Origin: Chrysomallon squamiferum | Taxonomy: Eukaryota; Mollusca; Gastropoda; Neomphalida; Peltospiridae | Assembly: GCA_012295275.1 (NCBI GenBank) | Contig: CM022677.1 | Location: 15,995,128 to 16,025,127, forward strand | Reading direction: 5' to 3' | Length of the DNA stretch: 30,000 nucleotides | Part shown: piece after piece, positions 1 to 11,966 of the stretch | Numbering within the stretch: position 1 is the first letter of the stretch | Layout of the letters: each line of letters starts with the position of its first letter | Notes under the pieces: generated by a model | What the model was told of the DNA's origin: nothing | Databases searched by the model: none | Seen by the model: only the letters and a program-made list of their open reading frames with translations | Made by a program: the position numbers and the translations under genes

Positions 1-453
1 AATAAATAGACACATTATGCAGGTCGCTATGATGGACAGAAATGTCAATATTTTTATGCAGAGTCCATTACACCTTGCTTTGAAATTCTATTGATTCAGT
101 TACCAAACAGCACACTTAATTCATAATTCAAACTTATGACACAAACGAGGAAATGCACGAAAATAAATTGAGCTCAGTTTGATTTATTAGTGTTGAAATG
201 TTTGTTTTCTTTGTGTGTTTTGTTGATCAATTTAATGATTAATGTACAAAGATGTTATCACAATGATTCCAAGTCTTCAAGTCCAGCTTATTAAAAACAT
301 TTTTTTTTTTTTTTAAAGTAATGTTTAATTATGTTTTATGCCAGCTACTTTAAACTTTCTCCAAACATTTTGCTTCTTTTTTACTTTTTAACTATATCTA
401 GCATGCTTATATTTTTCGAGATATTTAATTTTCATTAAGAAAATGTAAATACA

Positions 454-463
454 TTATTTTATT

Positions 464-494
<31 letters not shown>
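454..494. repeat. (TTTA)n microsatellite
   Basis: About ten near-perfect TTTA units, preceded by ATTTT units. Confidence 0.9.
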
Positions 495-639
495 TGCTTT
501 TTAACATACAAAAATTTACTCAGATAGGCTAACTGTCAATGAGGGGCTGGCACTTTGAAATGATTTTCTAATCTGGCAAATAAACGTGATTACACACAAA
601 GCACACTGAAAAAGGAATCAGTTTTATGAATACACCAGA

Positions 640-690
640 CAGTTATATATATATAGTTATATATATAGACAGTTATATATAGACAGCTAT
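640..690. repeat. Short AT-rich tandem repeat built on ACAGTTATATATA
   Basis: Three or four imperfect copies of (AG)ACAGTTATATATA follow one another. Confidence 0.7.
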
Positions 691-1261
691 ACTAGATATT
701 CATAGACAGAAACAAAGACGCACTTTATTACCAAGAGACAGGTTGGATACACAAACAAATCTGTACTGCATTCATTTTATTTTTAATAACCATGTCCATG
801 ATTTTCTTGTCCCTGGCAGTAATTGAAAATTTATTACCTGACCCCCACCTTGTACCATGTAGAAATTCTCAAGTCACGATTTGCATTGAAAACTGCTGTA
901 CTTAACTTTACAGAAGATTAATTAACTGTTAGGTGTTTTGTAAGAACTAATTATAATGATGATGATGGCATTAAGATTAATGCACTTGGTCACTTACTTC
1001 ATGAGAATGATAAATGATTAAGTTACATTAACTACGAAACAGCTTAAACATGAACAAGATAATAAACGTGTTTGTATGTGTGCTAAAGGTGTTGTTTGCG
1101 CGCGCATGTGTGTGTGTGTGTGTGTCAAGTTCATATGTGCATGTTTATTTATATAAAAATAAATATCTAGTTAACAAGAGGTTTACTATATGGCAACAGA
1201 AATATTTTTCTGAAGAGTCCAGTGCACATTATTGTCACAATTCATGTTAGTTATCTGGCTT

Positions 1262-1360
1262 TTTTGTTGTTTTTTTTTTTTTTTTTTGCTTTTTTTTTTA
1301 TTTTATTATTTTTTTTGTTTTTAAATTAAGGTTTAGATATACACTTTTTTTTTTTTTTCA

Positions 1361-1410
<50 letters not shown>
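1262..1410. repeat. T-rich tract with a 47-base T run
   Basis: Several T runs are separated by short interruptions. The longest is an uninterrupted T run from 1364 to 1410. Its length is likely to be unreliable in the assembly. No target-site duplication or attached retroposon body was seen. Confidence 0.9.
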
Positions 1411-1415
<5 letters not shown>

Positions 1416-1600
1416 GTCATTTTAAGTTACTGAAATGCAGATAAGGGTGTGGTTTTTTTTTAACACGTTTTGTAATAATGTGTGTATGTAGCAATGAGTA
1501 AGAAATCTGTTTTGTGTCAACAATAATAAATGAAATTCAAATTATGTTATTCTTACTGAAACTTAGACAAGATGTCTGGAGTTTTTTGTTGTTCTTTTCT

Positions 1601-1683
1601 CTTTATTTATTTATTTATCTATTTATTTATTTATTTACTTATTTACTTATTTATTTATTCACTGGTTTGTTTGTTTGTTTGTT
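1601..1683. repeat. (TTTA)n followed by (TTTG)n microsatellite
   Basis: About fourteen TTTA units with a few TCTA/TTAC variants, then four TTTG units. Confidence 0.9.
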
Positions 1684-1779
1684 ACTCTTAAATAAAATTA
1701 AACCTACAATTAGAAGGAAAAACATTAAGATCCAGTTGAACATTTTATATTCATGTATAATAATTTGTAGGAGGAAAAC

Positions 1780-1831
<52 letters not shown>
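1780..1831. repeat. (CA)n microsatellite, about 25 units
   Basis: Uninterrupted CA dinucleotides. The apparent Thr-His or Val-Cys frames across it are artefacts. Confidence 0.95.
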
Positions 1832-1832
<1 letters not shown>

Positions 1833-2143
1833 GTTCCTTGCACGGTCTGTTACACAACCAATTAGCGCAAACAATCAGTCCCGTGTGACAATATTTAACA
1901 TATTAAATAATATCTGCACTGCAGTGACTCTGTAATTTTAGAACACTCTGATAAAGACAGATCAAACCTGATACCAACCTTTCTAGTCTTCACACTAGTT
2001 CATGCATTAACATACGGCTTAAACACAAATGCTTTATAAGCCTATTGTTCTGTTACTGCTGTGGCTTTATTTTCAACAAAGCCTGGTTTCCACGATTCAG
2101 CCTTTCAAAAAGTTTCAGCACTGTTGGTTTAATATCTCAAGAT

Positions 2144-2424
2144 AGTAGAAAACCACCAGTGGCAAGATATCCAAACGTTCTAGAAAACCGTCAATGGCAA
2201 GATATCTAAACATTCTAAAATACATCATTGCTAAGATATCTAGACATTCTAAAACAAAATCATTGCTAAGATATCTAGACATTCTAAAACAAAATCATTG
2301 CTAAGATATCTAGACATTCTAGAAAATCATCATCGACAACGTATCTGATCATTTAGGAAAACCACCATCGACAAGATATCTAGGCATTCTAGAAAACCCA
2401 CCACTGGCAAGATATCTCAAAATA
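2144..2424. repeat. 35-bp minisatellite, eight copies
   Basis: Eight head-to-tail units of 34-35 bp. Each unit starts TCTAGAAAA or TCTAAAA, has a variable middle (CACCATCGAC, CATTGCTAAG) and then AAGATATCTAGACAT. The third to fifth units are nearly identical to each other and the outer ones are more diverged, so the array seems to have grown from its middle. Most units carry GATATC. Confidence 0.9.
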
Positions 2425-3279
2425 ACCGACTAGGTTAAGTTTCTTTTAGGTACATTTCACAGAAATAACTGGCATTGGGAGGCATGTGTTACACTAAAAG
2501 TTATCAGCAAAAGGATTAAATTAATGTAATACAGATAAAATATTATATAAAATCTTTGTCCATTAAACTTTTCATGTATCTGAATTAGTAGAAATTAATA
2601 CATAAATTCACTCATGGAACTGTAAATATAAACAAATAACAACATGCTACAAATTTACAACATTCTGATCTAAAATTGAAAAATAAAAAATAAATAAAAC
2701 TGGTCTGTTATTAACTGTTTATCTACTTAAATTGGGAACACAAAACTACACTTCACCCTCAGGACAGAAAATAAAAGTAATTAGAATTGTGCTGAAGATT
2801 TACTGTATTTTATAATTAAAAAGCAAATTTCGAACTCCCCATAATCAGTTCAAGTGATGAACACGAAAAAAAAACAGTCTTTATACTGAAAACAGCAAAC
2901 ATGGACTCCATATTCAATGACATTGATATCATCAGTGTAGTATAAATCACTAGAACAGTTCTATAAATTTACCGTATTTTGTTATTAGAAAAGATATACT
3001 GGTTTATGCATTTTACATAATGACATAATTTTACCTTGTAAATGTTCGTAACTTGATACCCCTCCTATGTAAATCATTTTTACTGCAGTATTCTATCACA
3101 CTTTATGCCATGACAAGGACAAAGGTTTTGTTTTAAAGAAATAAATATTCTAACATTTTGAAAAAAAAAAAAAAAATAATATAATAAATCATTAAATGGA
3201 TTATATAAGACGTAACAACAACTGTTTCAATGTGCATTGTGAATAAACGGATAAAAAGAACAAAACGAATAAGAATAAA

Positions 3280-3355
3280 GATGATGATGATGGTGATAAT
3301 AACAAAATAACAAAATAATAAATGTGATGATGATGATGATGATAAATAATAATAA

Positions 3356-3386
<31 letters not shown>

Positions 3387-3425
3387 AAGAAGAAGAAGAA
3401 GAAGAAGAAGAAAGAAAGAAAGAAA
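3280..3425. repeat. (GAT)n, (GAA)n and (GAAA)n purine-rich compound microsatellite
   Basis: GAT/AAT triplets (3280-3355) pass into about eighteen uninterrupted GAA units (about 3356-3411) and then GAAA units. Long GAA tracts can form triplexes. An ATTA run follows. Confidence 0.9.
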
Positions 3426-3539
3426 TTAATTAATTAATTAAAAAATATATATTTTTATTTATTTCTGTTTTTTATGATTCTAAACTGCTATATTTGTTTC
3501 TGGCAAAATAGAATAATTTTATTTATTTATTTTTTGATT

Positions 3540-3585
3540 ATTATAAAAAAAATTATTTGGTGATTATAAAAAAAATTATCTGGTG
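3540..3585. repeat. 23-bp tandem duplication
   Basis: Two adjacent copies of a 23-base unit, ATTATAAAAAAAATTAT plus TTGGTG or CTGGTG, differ at one base. Confidence 0.85.
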
Positions 3586-3602
3586 ATCTCTCTGCACCTT
3601 GA

Positions 3603-3610
<8 letters not shown>

Positions 3611-3663
<53 letters not shown>

Positions 3664-3840
3664 GCATATATTAACAAACACAAACATGAATAAACACAAA
3701 AAACATTTCTTAAATCTTTCCTCAAACTCCCCTGCAACAATATATTAATATTTAATAAGTGAATATTACACAACACAGAAGGAGAGAGAGAGAGACAGAA
3801 AGACAGACAGAGAGACACACACACATACATACAAACAGAT
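3611..3840. repeat. (CA)n tract and downstream GA/CA-rich stretch
   Basis: About 25 CA units run from 3611 to 3661. A second simple stretch of GAGA, GACA and CACA units covers about 3780-3840. The sequence between is unremarkable. Confidence 0.9.
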
Positions 3841-4437
3841 ACCCATTTCAAAATTGTCGAAGTTCAGAACATTTGCACTAAAATATACACGTTTTTAATG
3901 GAAAAATGTTACTACAAAAGAACAAAGAACTGAAGAGAAACTACAGCAAACATCAAACAATAACTCCATGCTGACACACTTTTGTTTTGTGATGCTGTAT
4001 AACAAGCCTCTCTCTCTTTTGTTTATCTGTGTATCTGTCTGAACAGTGGTTACCAATTAAAATATTGATCACACTTTTTTTTTTCCCTAGCCATTTTCTG
4101 CTCTGTTGTCTGCAGTTACCAAGGGACAACAAGTACACTGTATACTACAAACTTGAAATTAACAATCTCTGATAAAGATATATATATATGCATATTATAT
4201 AAGCATATAAGCACACATAAACAAGACCGTATATTCATATTATCGAATAATGTGGGTTAATCAATACAAAGTCCTCACATATGTCATAATTATTTATATT
4301 TGCTTCATAACCATTTAATTATGAAAATGAAAAGATTGCCTTACTTTATAAAATTATATATGTATATTTATTCTGCTATATACAGCTGGAGAACACAGAT
4401 ATAAAATCTGCATCATTCTCTATGTCTATCTTTATGT

Positions 4438-4486
4438 ACATGTGTGTGTGTGTGGGTGTGTGTGTGTATGTGCATGCATGTGTATT
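4438..4486. repeat. (TG)n microsatellite, interrupted
   Basis: TG dinucleotides with GG and AT interruptions. The rest of 3841-5210 is AT-rich and holds nothing I can identify. Confidence 0.8.
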
Positions 4487-5207
4487 TGTATTAAAATTGA
4501 CTTCTTTCAAATTCAGACCACTGAAGTTTTATAGTTTTAAACTGCTAACATTTTAACCTATTCTTGTGACAAGTGGATATATCCACTCAAAATGCTGTTA
4601 CTATGATAGAGCAATGCAACTACTAATCTTTTGATTTTTGCCAGGAGATCTTTTTAATAAGACGAGTTTAAGGGTTAATTTAGACTGACATTAAACATGG
4701 ACAATGATGACACATGCTCGAAATAACAAAACTGTGACCAATACTAGAGATTGTACTGTATTTTGTATTTACGACGAATAAAAACTGGTCGTATTATGTT
4801 TCTCCTCTACAGGCAGGTTATTATTATTATTCTTTTAAATGTGATTGCAGTTAGAGCCCAAGAATGTGTTAATAATTAATTCCATCCATGACCTGACTGG
4901 TTATGTTTCTCCCTGTTTTGCTTACAATCACTGATGTCACTGTTTTGACAACAGTTGCTCGCAGATCAGAGTCTTAATACATAATTAATAATTAAGTGAC
5001 AAATCAAAATGAATGAAGCAATGCATGAATACATTGTCTGCTAATTTAGAGACTACTTACTGTAGCTGTGGTTATGATGTATGATAACTGTGTGTGTGTG
5101 TGTTGAAGAATTTTGTTATGCATTTTCCTCATCTGTTCGAATTAATGGATGGAAGATGTATTTAACAGCATGTCAATATTTCTCTTTTCATTTGTTTGTT
5201 GTTGTTG

Positions 5208-5450
5208 TTTTTTTTAAAAGATAATCAATATATATTTTTTATTAGTTTATTTAATGATATATCAATGTTTTCTACTACTACTATGTTTTTTTTTTTTTTA
5301 AAGATAATCCATATATTTTTTATTAGTTTATTTAATTATATATCAATATTTTCTAATGTTACTATGTTTGTTGGGTTTTTGTTTTTTTAGAGATAATCAA
5401 TATATTTTGTATTAGTTTATTTAAAGATACATCAATGTCTTCTACTACTA
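5208..5450. repeat. Three tandem copies of an 83-89 bp unit
   Basis: The anchor GATAATC(A/C)ATATAT recurs at 5220, 5303 and 5392. Each is followed by TTAGTTTATTTAA, TATCAAT and TTTTCTA(C/A)T elements and preceded by a T run. The copies are about 80-90 percent alike by eye. The unit ends in ACTACTACT triplets, which lead into the next tract. Confidence 0.85.
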
Positions 5451-5454
5451 CTGT

Positions 5455-5757
5455 GTTATATAGCACCACCACCACCACTACTACTACTACAACAACTACT
5501 ACTCATACCACTGCTACTATTAATAATGTCTGTACTATAACTGTTGCTACTATGACTGCTACTTCTCCAGCTATCACTGTCACTACTGCTACAGCTAACA
5601 CCACCATTACTACTACTACTACAACTACCACACCTGCTTCTACCACAACTACAACTGCTATTATATAACCTCAACTACTAATACCCAAATGCTACTACTA
5701 CCAACATCACTACCAAAACTACTAGAACTTCTACTACTACTACTACTACTACTATAG
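5455..5757. repeat. Imperfect (ACT/ACC/ACA)n trinucleotide tract
   Basis: About 100 ACN-type triplets with substitutions. Open frames of Thr or Ser across it are a by-product of the repeat. Confidence 0.9.
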
Positions 5758-6003
5758 CTATTTTTCTAATTGGCGTAACCTTGTAGTAGATATTTAACCA
5801 TTAAGGGATTACATAACATCCTTTTGAGCAAATTTTAAAATATTATATTCAGTGCTTCTAATTTAAATTTATTCATGCAGTTTTTTTTTGTTTTTTTCTA
5901 TTTATTATACACATATTATATGAAGTAAATATTTATGATTTCATGAATTATTGAACACCTGTTTTCCTGAATACTAATTATGCTACCACTGTTCTATTGA
6001 TTA

Positions 6004-6073
6004 CCAGAAAAAAAAAAAAAAAAAGTGACACACATAAAAGATAAATAAGAAAACATTTCAACTGTAGCTATAT

Positions 6074-6117
<44 letters not shown>

Positions 6118-6220
6118 ATGTATGAGAAGGAGATAGAGAGTGTGTATGTGTTTGAGAGAGAGAGAATGTGAACATGTATGTACATGTGTGTCTGAGAGAG
6201 AGATAGAGAGAGAGATAAAG
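6004..6220. repeat. A run, (TG)n and (GA)n compound repeat
   Basis: A poly-A run at 6007-6024, about sixteen TG units at 6078-6109, then three clusters of GA units up to about 6220. Confidence 0.9.
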
Positions 6221-6529
6221 AAAAAAAAATGATATGATAATGTAAGAATTTCAATTATTTATACGTGTCTAATCTATAAGTATGTGAATGAATGTGTGCA
6301 TGTAATAGGTTGTCAGGATAGATGTATGCATGCATGTAATGTATACTCTGCACTCAAAGACACACACACACAAAAATATATTGATTGTAAAGACAACCTA
6401 TGGATATGTGTATACATGAGACTACAAGGAAAGATTTATAAATACCTATATATTTATATGACCATATGACACTAGTTAGCTAAGATATGTGGTGTTTGTT
6501 TTGATCAAACATGCATAATATTAATATGA

Positions 6530-6571
6530 CAAATATATATATATATATATATATAATATATATATATATAT
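6530..6571. repeat. (AT)n microsatellite
   Basis: About twenty AT units with one interruption. The following stretch, 6572-6928, is non-repetitive and contains no recognisable gene. Confidence 0.9.
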
Positions 6572-6928
6572 CAGTGGTCTCCTTGACCTTTGTAAAAGGG
6601 ATGACAGGAATCAGAATAACTGGTTCAAGTTAAACGAAGGGAAGGTATAGAAAATGTTCATGGTACAAGTAATTTGGACAAACATTCAAATTACTTGTTT
6701 GTCCAAAACTACTCCTATAAATAATTGCATCGAGTGCATTAACTATTAACAAGTTCATTGTACTAGCAATTAAATAAAATCAAAGTGTTTGTTTAATTTG
6801 TTACACAAAACCAAGTTCACTAAATAAACGGATAGCAGATATGGCTGCTGTTGATGTTGAACTCATCCTAAGCTGTAAGGGACAGTAGACCCACCATCTC
6901 TTACAGTATGTCGCAAGACCTCTGCATG

Positions 6929-7079
6929 CGTGTGTGTGTGTGTGTCTGTGTATCTGTGTGTGTGTGTGTTTTTGTGTGTATATACATATACATATATATA
7001 TATTTCAGTTGTAGCTATATTACTTTATTTTTACAAATATCTATAAATTTACTGTATGTCGTTGTTAGAAAAGATTATA

Positions 7080-7142
<63 letters not shown>
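6929..7142. repeat. (TG)n, (TA)n and (TATC)n repeats
   Basis: TG units at 6929-6980, TA units to about 7003, then about nine TATC units at 7077-7112 passing into (AT)n to 7142. Confidence 0.9.
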
Positions 7143-7144
<2 letters not shown>

Positions 7145-7286
7145 ATGATCAATACTTATTAACAACAATACATTTATTATTATTTCTATTTTCATCTTGA
7201 TTTCTTCTTTTTTTGTTTTGTTCTCTGTTCCACATCAATAATACTGTTTTGATGTCAGGGCTGAATAACCCAGGAACACTTTCTTT

Positions 7287-7311
7287 TTATATATATATAT
7301 ATATATATATG
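7287..7311. repeat. (AT)n microsatellite
   Basis: About twelve AT units. The stretch 7312-7936 is AT-rich with short TG and AT patches and no gene signal. Confidence 0.85.
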
Positions 7312-7937
7312 TAGTACATATGTATAAATAAAGACATTAAAGAAGTGATTGTATGAGAACATGCATCAGCTGTTGTCATCTTGATTTGGTATGTAAAAAT
7401 CCTTGTTAATTTATACTTGGGTGTTGTTGTTTTTTAAACTTGGCTGATTTTTTTGTTAGGTTTTTCTTTGGGTTTTGTTTGTGTAAATATTGTATTACAT
7501 ATATATCACTGTAGATATTTCTACACACGCAAACACATATATATATAAAAACACACAGATAGCTAGATATAGAAGATAGATATGTGTGTGTGTATGTGTG
7601 TGTTTTGTCTTATTTTTTTAACTCCCCTTTCTCACCTTCTTCTCACCTATTAGCAGAAGAAAGGCAATGGCATATTAATCTAAATTTAAGTATAATCTGA
7701 ATGGAAATTAACAGAATTTTCATTTTACATTTCTGGTTTATTTTTCAACAATCACAAAAATGTATTTGCTGCTTAAAACTGTTGCTTAGTTCTGAAGAAA
7801 TTCAAACACAGAAATAACTGGGCAAGACAAATTTTCATTTAAATAAACAGGCAATCCAGTGTGCACTATTTGATTCTATTTTTGAATTCACTATCTTGAT
7901 CTGAAAATTATTCTTAATAAAATGATTCTCTTATTAT

Positions 7938-8150
<213 letters not shown>

Positions 8151-8409
8151 CAACAAGAAAAGGTAAAAATCAGTCAAATAAATCACATTACTATTCTAAC
8201 AGTTACCAAGATACAGTAGACAAATTAAGAAACATAAATCGCCACAAGAATAAACAACAATAAAAAAAAAAAAAAAAAAGAATACGTAACTAAAACGATC
8301 CAAAACAGGCAAAAAATCACTTCTCGTAATGAAAATAAAAACACAATAAAGAAATACGAGGCTAAAAATCATAAATTAAAACAAAACGTAAAACAAAACC
8401 AACTCTTAC

Positions 8410-9165
8410 CGCTTTGGCAACCTGACTGTAAGACAACGGAGTATTGCTGGCACCGTCGCGACTCGCAGCGCTGTTGTGCAGCAGCTGCGGGAACTCCTCT
8501 TCGTCCTCGAAGTACAGCGTAACATCCGAAGTCCTCGACAAGTTCGAGCTGGAGAACGTCCTTCCCGTGGCAGACAGACCGTCGCTATGGATACCGTCGT
8601 CGTCCCTGCTCTTCTTTTTCCTGCGACGATTTCTTTTCCGCTGTTGTTGCTGTTGCTGTTGCTGCTGCTGCTTTTCTTCTTCTTCCGTCTTCATTGATTG
8701 CGTTCCCCTCATCGAGGCTTTGATGATGATGATTATGATGAGGATGAGAATGAGGATGATGAGGATGATGATCGCCACCACGCTCCCCTGCCATCTTAGT
8801 TCTTTCAGGGGAGATAATGAGGTGCGTGTGCGGGTGCCTATCACAGAATTCGTTCCTCGCGACATCGGAACTCCTCTGAGCGATGTTGGCGTACGACAGC
8901 TTCGCGGCGAGGGGGGGCGCGTTCTGGAGGACGCGTGCAGGGGGCGGGGGGTCGGGGCTGCGCTCCCCCGCACACACCGGGTGGGTCCCGTTGGAGCGGA
9001 CGTTCCTGCGGTGAAGGGGGCTGCTGTAGCCGCTGTCCGAGTCGACCTCTTCGGAGTCGGAGGTGAGCGTGTCGTCCACGCGACGATGGTAGCTGCGCCG
9101 CTGGACGATGTACAGAGAGTTCGGCCGGTCTGAGAGGGTCAGGTTTGACCAAGTGTCGGGAAAAT
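8410..9165 (-). CDS. SECISBP2L: SECISBP2L coding exon 6 with internal frame break
   Basis: The exon begins after TCTGAGAAAATATTTTTTCTCAG-type sequence at 9166 and ends at AAAGCG|GTAAGAG. The first frame gives DFPDTWSNLTLSDRP, RRSYHRRVDDTLTSDSE, DSDSGYSSPLHRRN, SYANIAQRSSDVARNEF and a His/Pro-rich run, then stops at TAG (8587-8585). The second frame gives MKTEEEEK, a Gln run, RKRNRRRKKKSRDDDG and LYFEDEEEFPQLL, and leads into the donor in phase 0. Both conserved blocks are family-like but are in different frames. The change lies between about 8780 and 8650, inside GAT, GAA and CAG-type repeats. The exon is much more GC-rich than its surroundings and has a run of seven G at about 8911. Confidence 0.85.
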
Positions 9166-9552
9166 CTGAGAAAAAATATAAATAAAAACGAATAAAATGA
9201 AAATGAATAAATAAAAGTAGAAGATGTATACATGGAATTTGATGATAAATGTTAATTTGTAGGTTTGGATTTCAAAAATATATGCAAGGAAAAGCACAAC
9301 AATAAATAAATATATAAATAAATAAAATAAATACATAAATAAATAAATAAAATAAATAAATAGAGTAAATAAATAAATAAATAAATAAAATAAATAAATT
9401 CATAAGTAAATAAACAAATAAATAAATAAAAGAATTAAACAAATAAAATAGAAAATAAATAAAGAGTAAATAAATAAATACATAAATAAATAAATAAATA
9501 AATAAATAAAAATAAATATAAAAAATAAATAAAGAGTAAATAAATAAATACA

Positions 9553-9583
<31 letters not shown>

Positions 9584-11867
9584 ATAGAAAATAAATAAAA
9601 TAGAAAATAAAGAATAAATAAATAAATAAATACATAAGTAAATAGAAAATAAATAAATAGAAAATAAATAAAATAGAAAATAAATAACTGTAAATAAATA
9701 AATAAATACATACATAAATAAATAAATAGAAAATAAATAAATAGTAAATAAATAAATAAACAAATAGAAAAAAAAAAAAAAAAACAAACTGTAAATAAAT
9801 AAATACATAAGTAAATAAATAAATAAATAAATACATAAATAAGTAAGTAAGTGAAATGCTGATAAAATTCATGTTTTTTTATGATGTTTATAATTTAAAG
9901 CGTTTCTAGGCCAATCATGAACAAAAGGTGTAATAAAATTATTTATAATTCAGATTTGCTTGTTTGGGTGATCTATCATCATTCATAACAAAGTACAACA
10001 ACAATAAAAACAAGCAGTGTTTCAAACAACTGTTACATCCTATCACTAGAGCAGTGGCAACTTCCATCATCCATGTCAACGATATTTGTATTTATTTCTC
10101 TTGAAAGTATGTAGAATACATTCATAAAACTGCTCTAGGACATCTGTTGAATATATTTATATAACTTCTCTATGACATATGTAGAATATATTTATACAAC
10201 TTCTATTGGAAGTATTTAAAATACATACAATTTCTCTTGAAAGTATGTAGAATACATTCATAAAACTGCTCTAGGACATCTGTTGAATATATTTATACAA
10301 CTTCTATTGGAAGTATGTAAAATATATACAATTTCTCTTGTAAGTGTGTAGAATATATTTATACAATTTTTCTAGGACATATGTAGAATATATTTATACA
10401 ACTTCTCTTAGACATATGTAGAATATATTTATACAATTTCTGTTGTAAGTGTGTAGAATATATTTATTTCATTTTTCTAGGACATACATAGAATATATTT
10501 ATACAACTTCTATTGGAAGTATGTAGAATATATTTACACAATTTCTCTTGGACATATGTATTTATATTTTATACAACTTCTCTTGAAAATATGACAGGGT
10601 GAAAACACATTTTTTTTTTGTTGTTTTTTTTGCCTCACCAATCAGGCCATTCTCAGCAACATTTTCACTTTTAATATTTAAACTGCATTTTAAAAACATG
10701 ATGTCGTATCATGAAAAAACCATAATAACAACACAGGATAAAGTTTTTGCTTGCCCAATGCCATTTTGATTAACCTGTTGGTGATAGGGCATCCAAGACA
10801 TGCATGCCCTGGTATGGAGAATAAATTTAGACAATTCCACTGTAAAATCGCAGGTGCATTTTGAATATATTTAGACAATTCCACTATAAAATTGAGGGTA
10901 CTTTTCTGAATATATTTAGACAATTTCTCTGTAAAATTAAGGATACGTTTTGAATATATTTACACAATTCCCCTATGAAATTCAGGGTTCATTTTGAATA
11001 TATTTAGACAATTCCTCTGTAAAATCGAGGATACATTTTTAATATATTTAGACAATTTCTGTATAAAATCGAGGGTACATTTTGAATATATTTAGACAAT
11101 TTCTCTGTAAAATTGCTGGTGCATTGTGAATATATTTAGACAATATATTTTTAATATATTTAGACAATTTCTGTATAAAATCGAGGATACATTTTGACTA
11201 TATTTAGACAATTTCTCTGTAAAATTGCAGGTGCATTGTGCTGATTTGCATACCTGTTTGAGCACTGACATCTTTAAGGATGATTGTCTTTGTTCTTGTC
11301 ATGTAGTTATTAGAGTACTGTCCATTGCTTTCATCTGATGGCCAAGGGTCAGTGCCTTTGTTATAATCTTCATTTACATGTCTCTGAAATGTAACAGAGA
11401 AATAAAATAAAAATACAAAATAAAAATGAAATGAAATACAAAATACAAAATGAAATGAAATGAAATGAAATAAAATAAAATTAAATAAAAAACAATAAAA
11501 AAAAAAAAAAATAAAAATAAAATAAAATAAAAAATAATAAAAATAAAAATAAAAAAAAATAAAAATATAATAAAATGAAATAAAAAAAATAAATAAATAA
11601 AATAAAATAAAATAAAATAAAATAAAATAAAATAAAATAAAATGAAATAAAATAAAATGTAAATGAAAAAAAAAAAAAAAAAAAAAAAAACACAAAATGA
11701 AATAAAATAATTTTAATAAAAAATATAGAATAAAATAAAATAAGATATAAATTCACTAGAACAAATCAGACAGAACAGAACAGAATAATCTGAAGAAAAG
11801 AAAACTGAGCAGAAATTAATAGAACTGTGTGGAAAGTAACAAAACAGATCACACACTTGTATAGAAG

Positions 11868-11899
<32 letters not shown>

Positions 11900-11929
11900 C
11901 ATAATAATAATAATAATAATAACAACAAC

Positions 11930-11966
<37 letters not shown>

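Noticed and set aside
1364-1410. Long T run considered as the tail of a retroposon on the minus strand
   Set aside because: No SINE- or LINE-like body, internal promoter boxes or target-site duplication could be seen next to it.
2144-2424. Array of 35-bp units considered as a CRISPR array
   Set aside because: Whole units are repeated head to tail, without unique spacers, and the genome is an animal's.
5435-5674. Open frames of about 75 codons rich in Thr or Ser
   Set aside because: They are the translation of an imperfect ACN trinucleotide repeat, with no other coding features.
6600-6640. GGTTCAAGTTA considered as a tRNA B box
   Set aside because: No matching A box or cloverleaf arms around it. 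No tRNA was found elsewhere either.
8444-9133. 229-codon plus-strand open frame over SECISBP2L exon 6
   Set aside because: It is the antisense of a real GC-rich exon, which is supported by family motifs and splice sites. The plus-strand peptide has no recognisable domain.
9272-9872. Long minus-strand open frames rich in Tyr, Leu, Phe and Ile
   Set aside because: (AAAT)n read on the minus strand lacks stop codons in several frames at once. The apparent membrane protein is an artefact.
10690-10923. 77-codon minus-strand open frame with repeated SKYIQ peptides
   Set aside because: The repeats in the peptide come from the 44-bp minisatellite.
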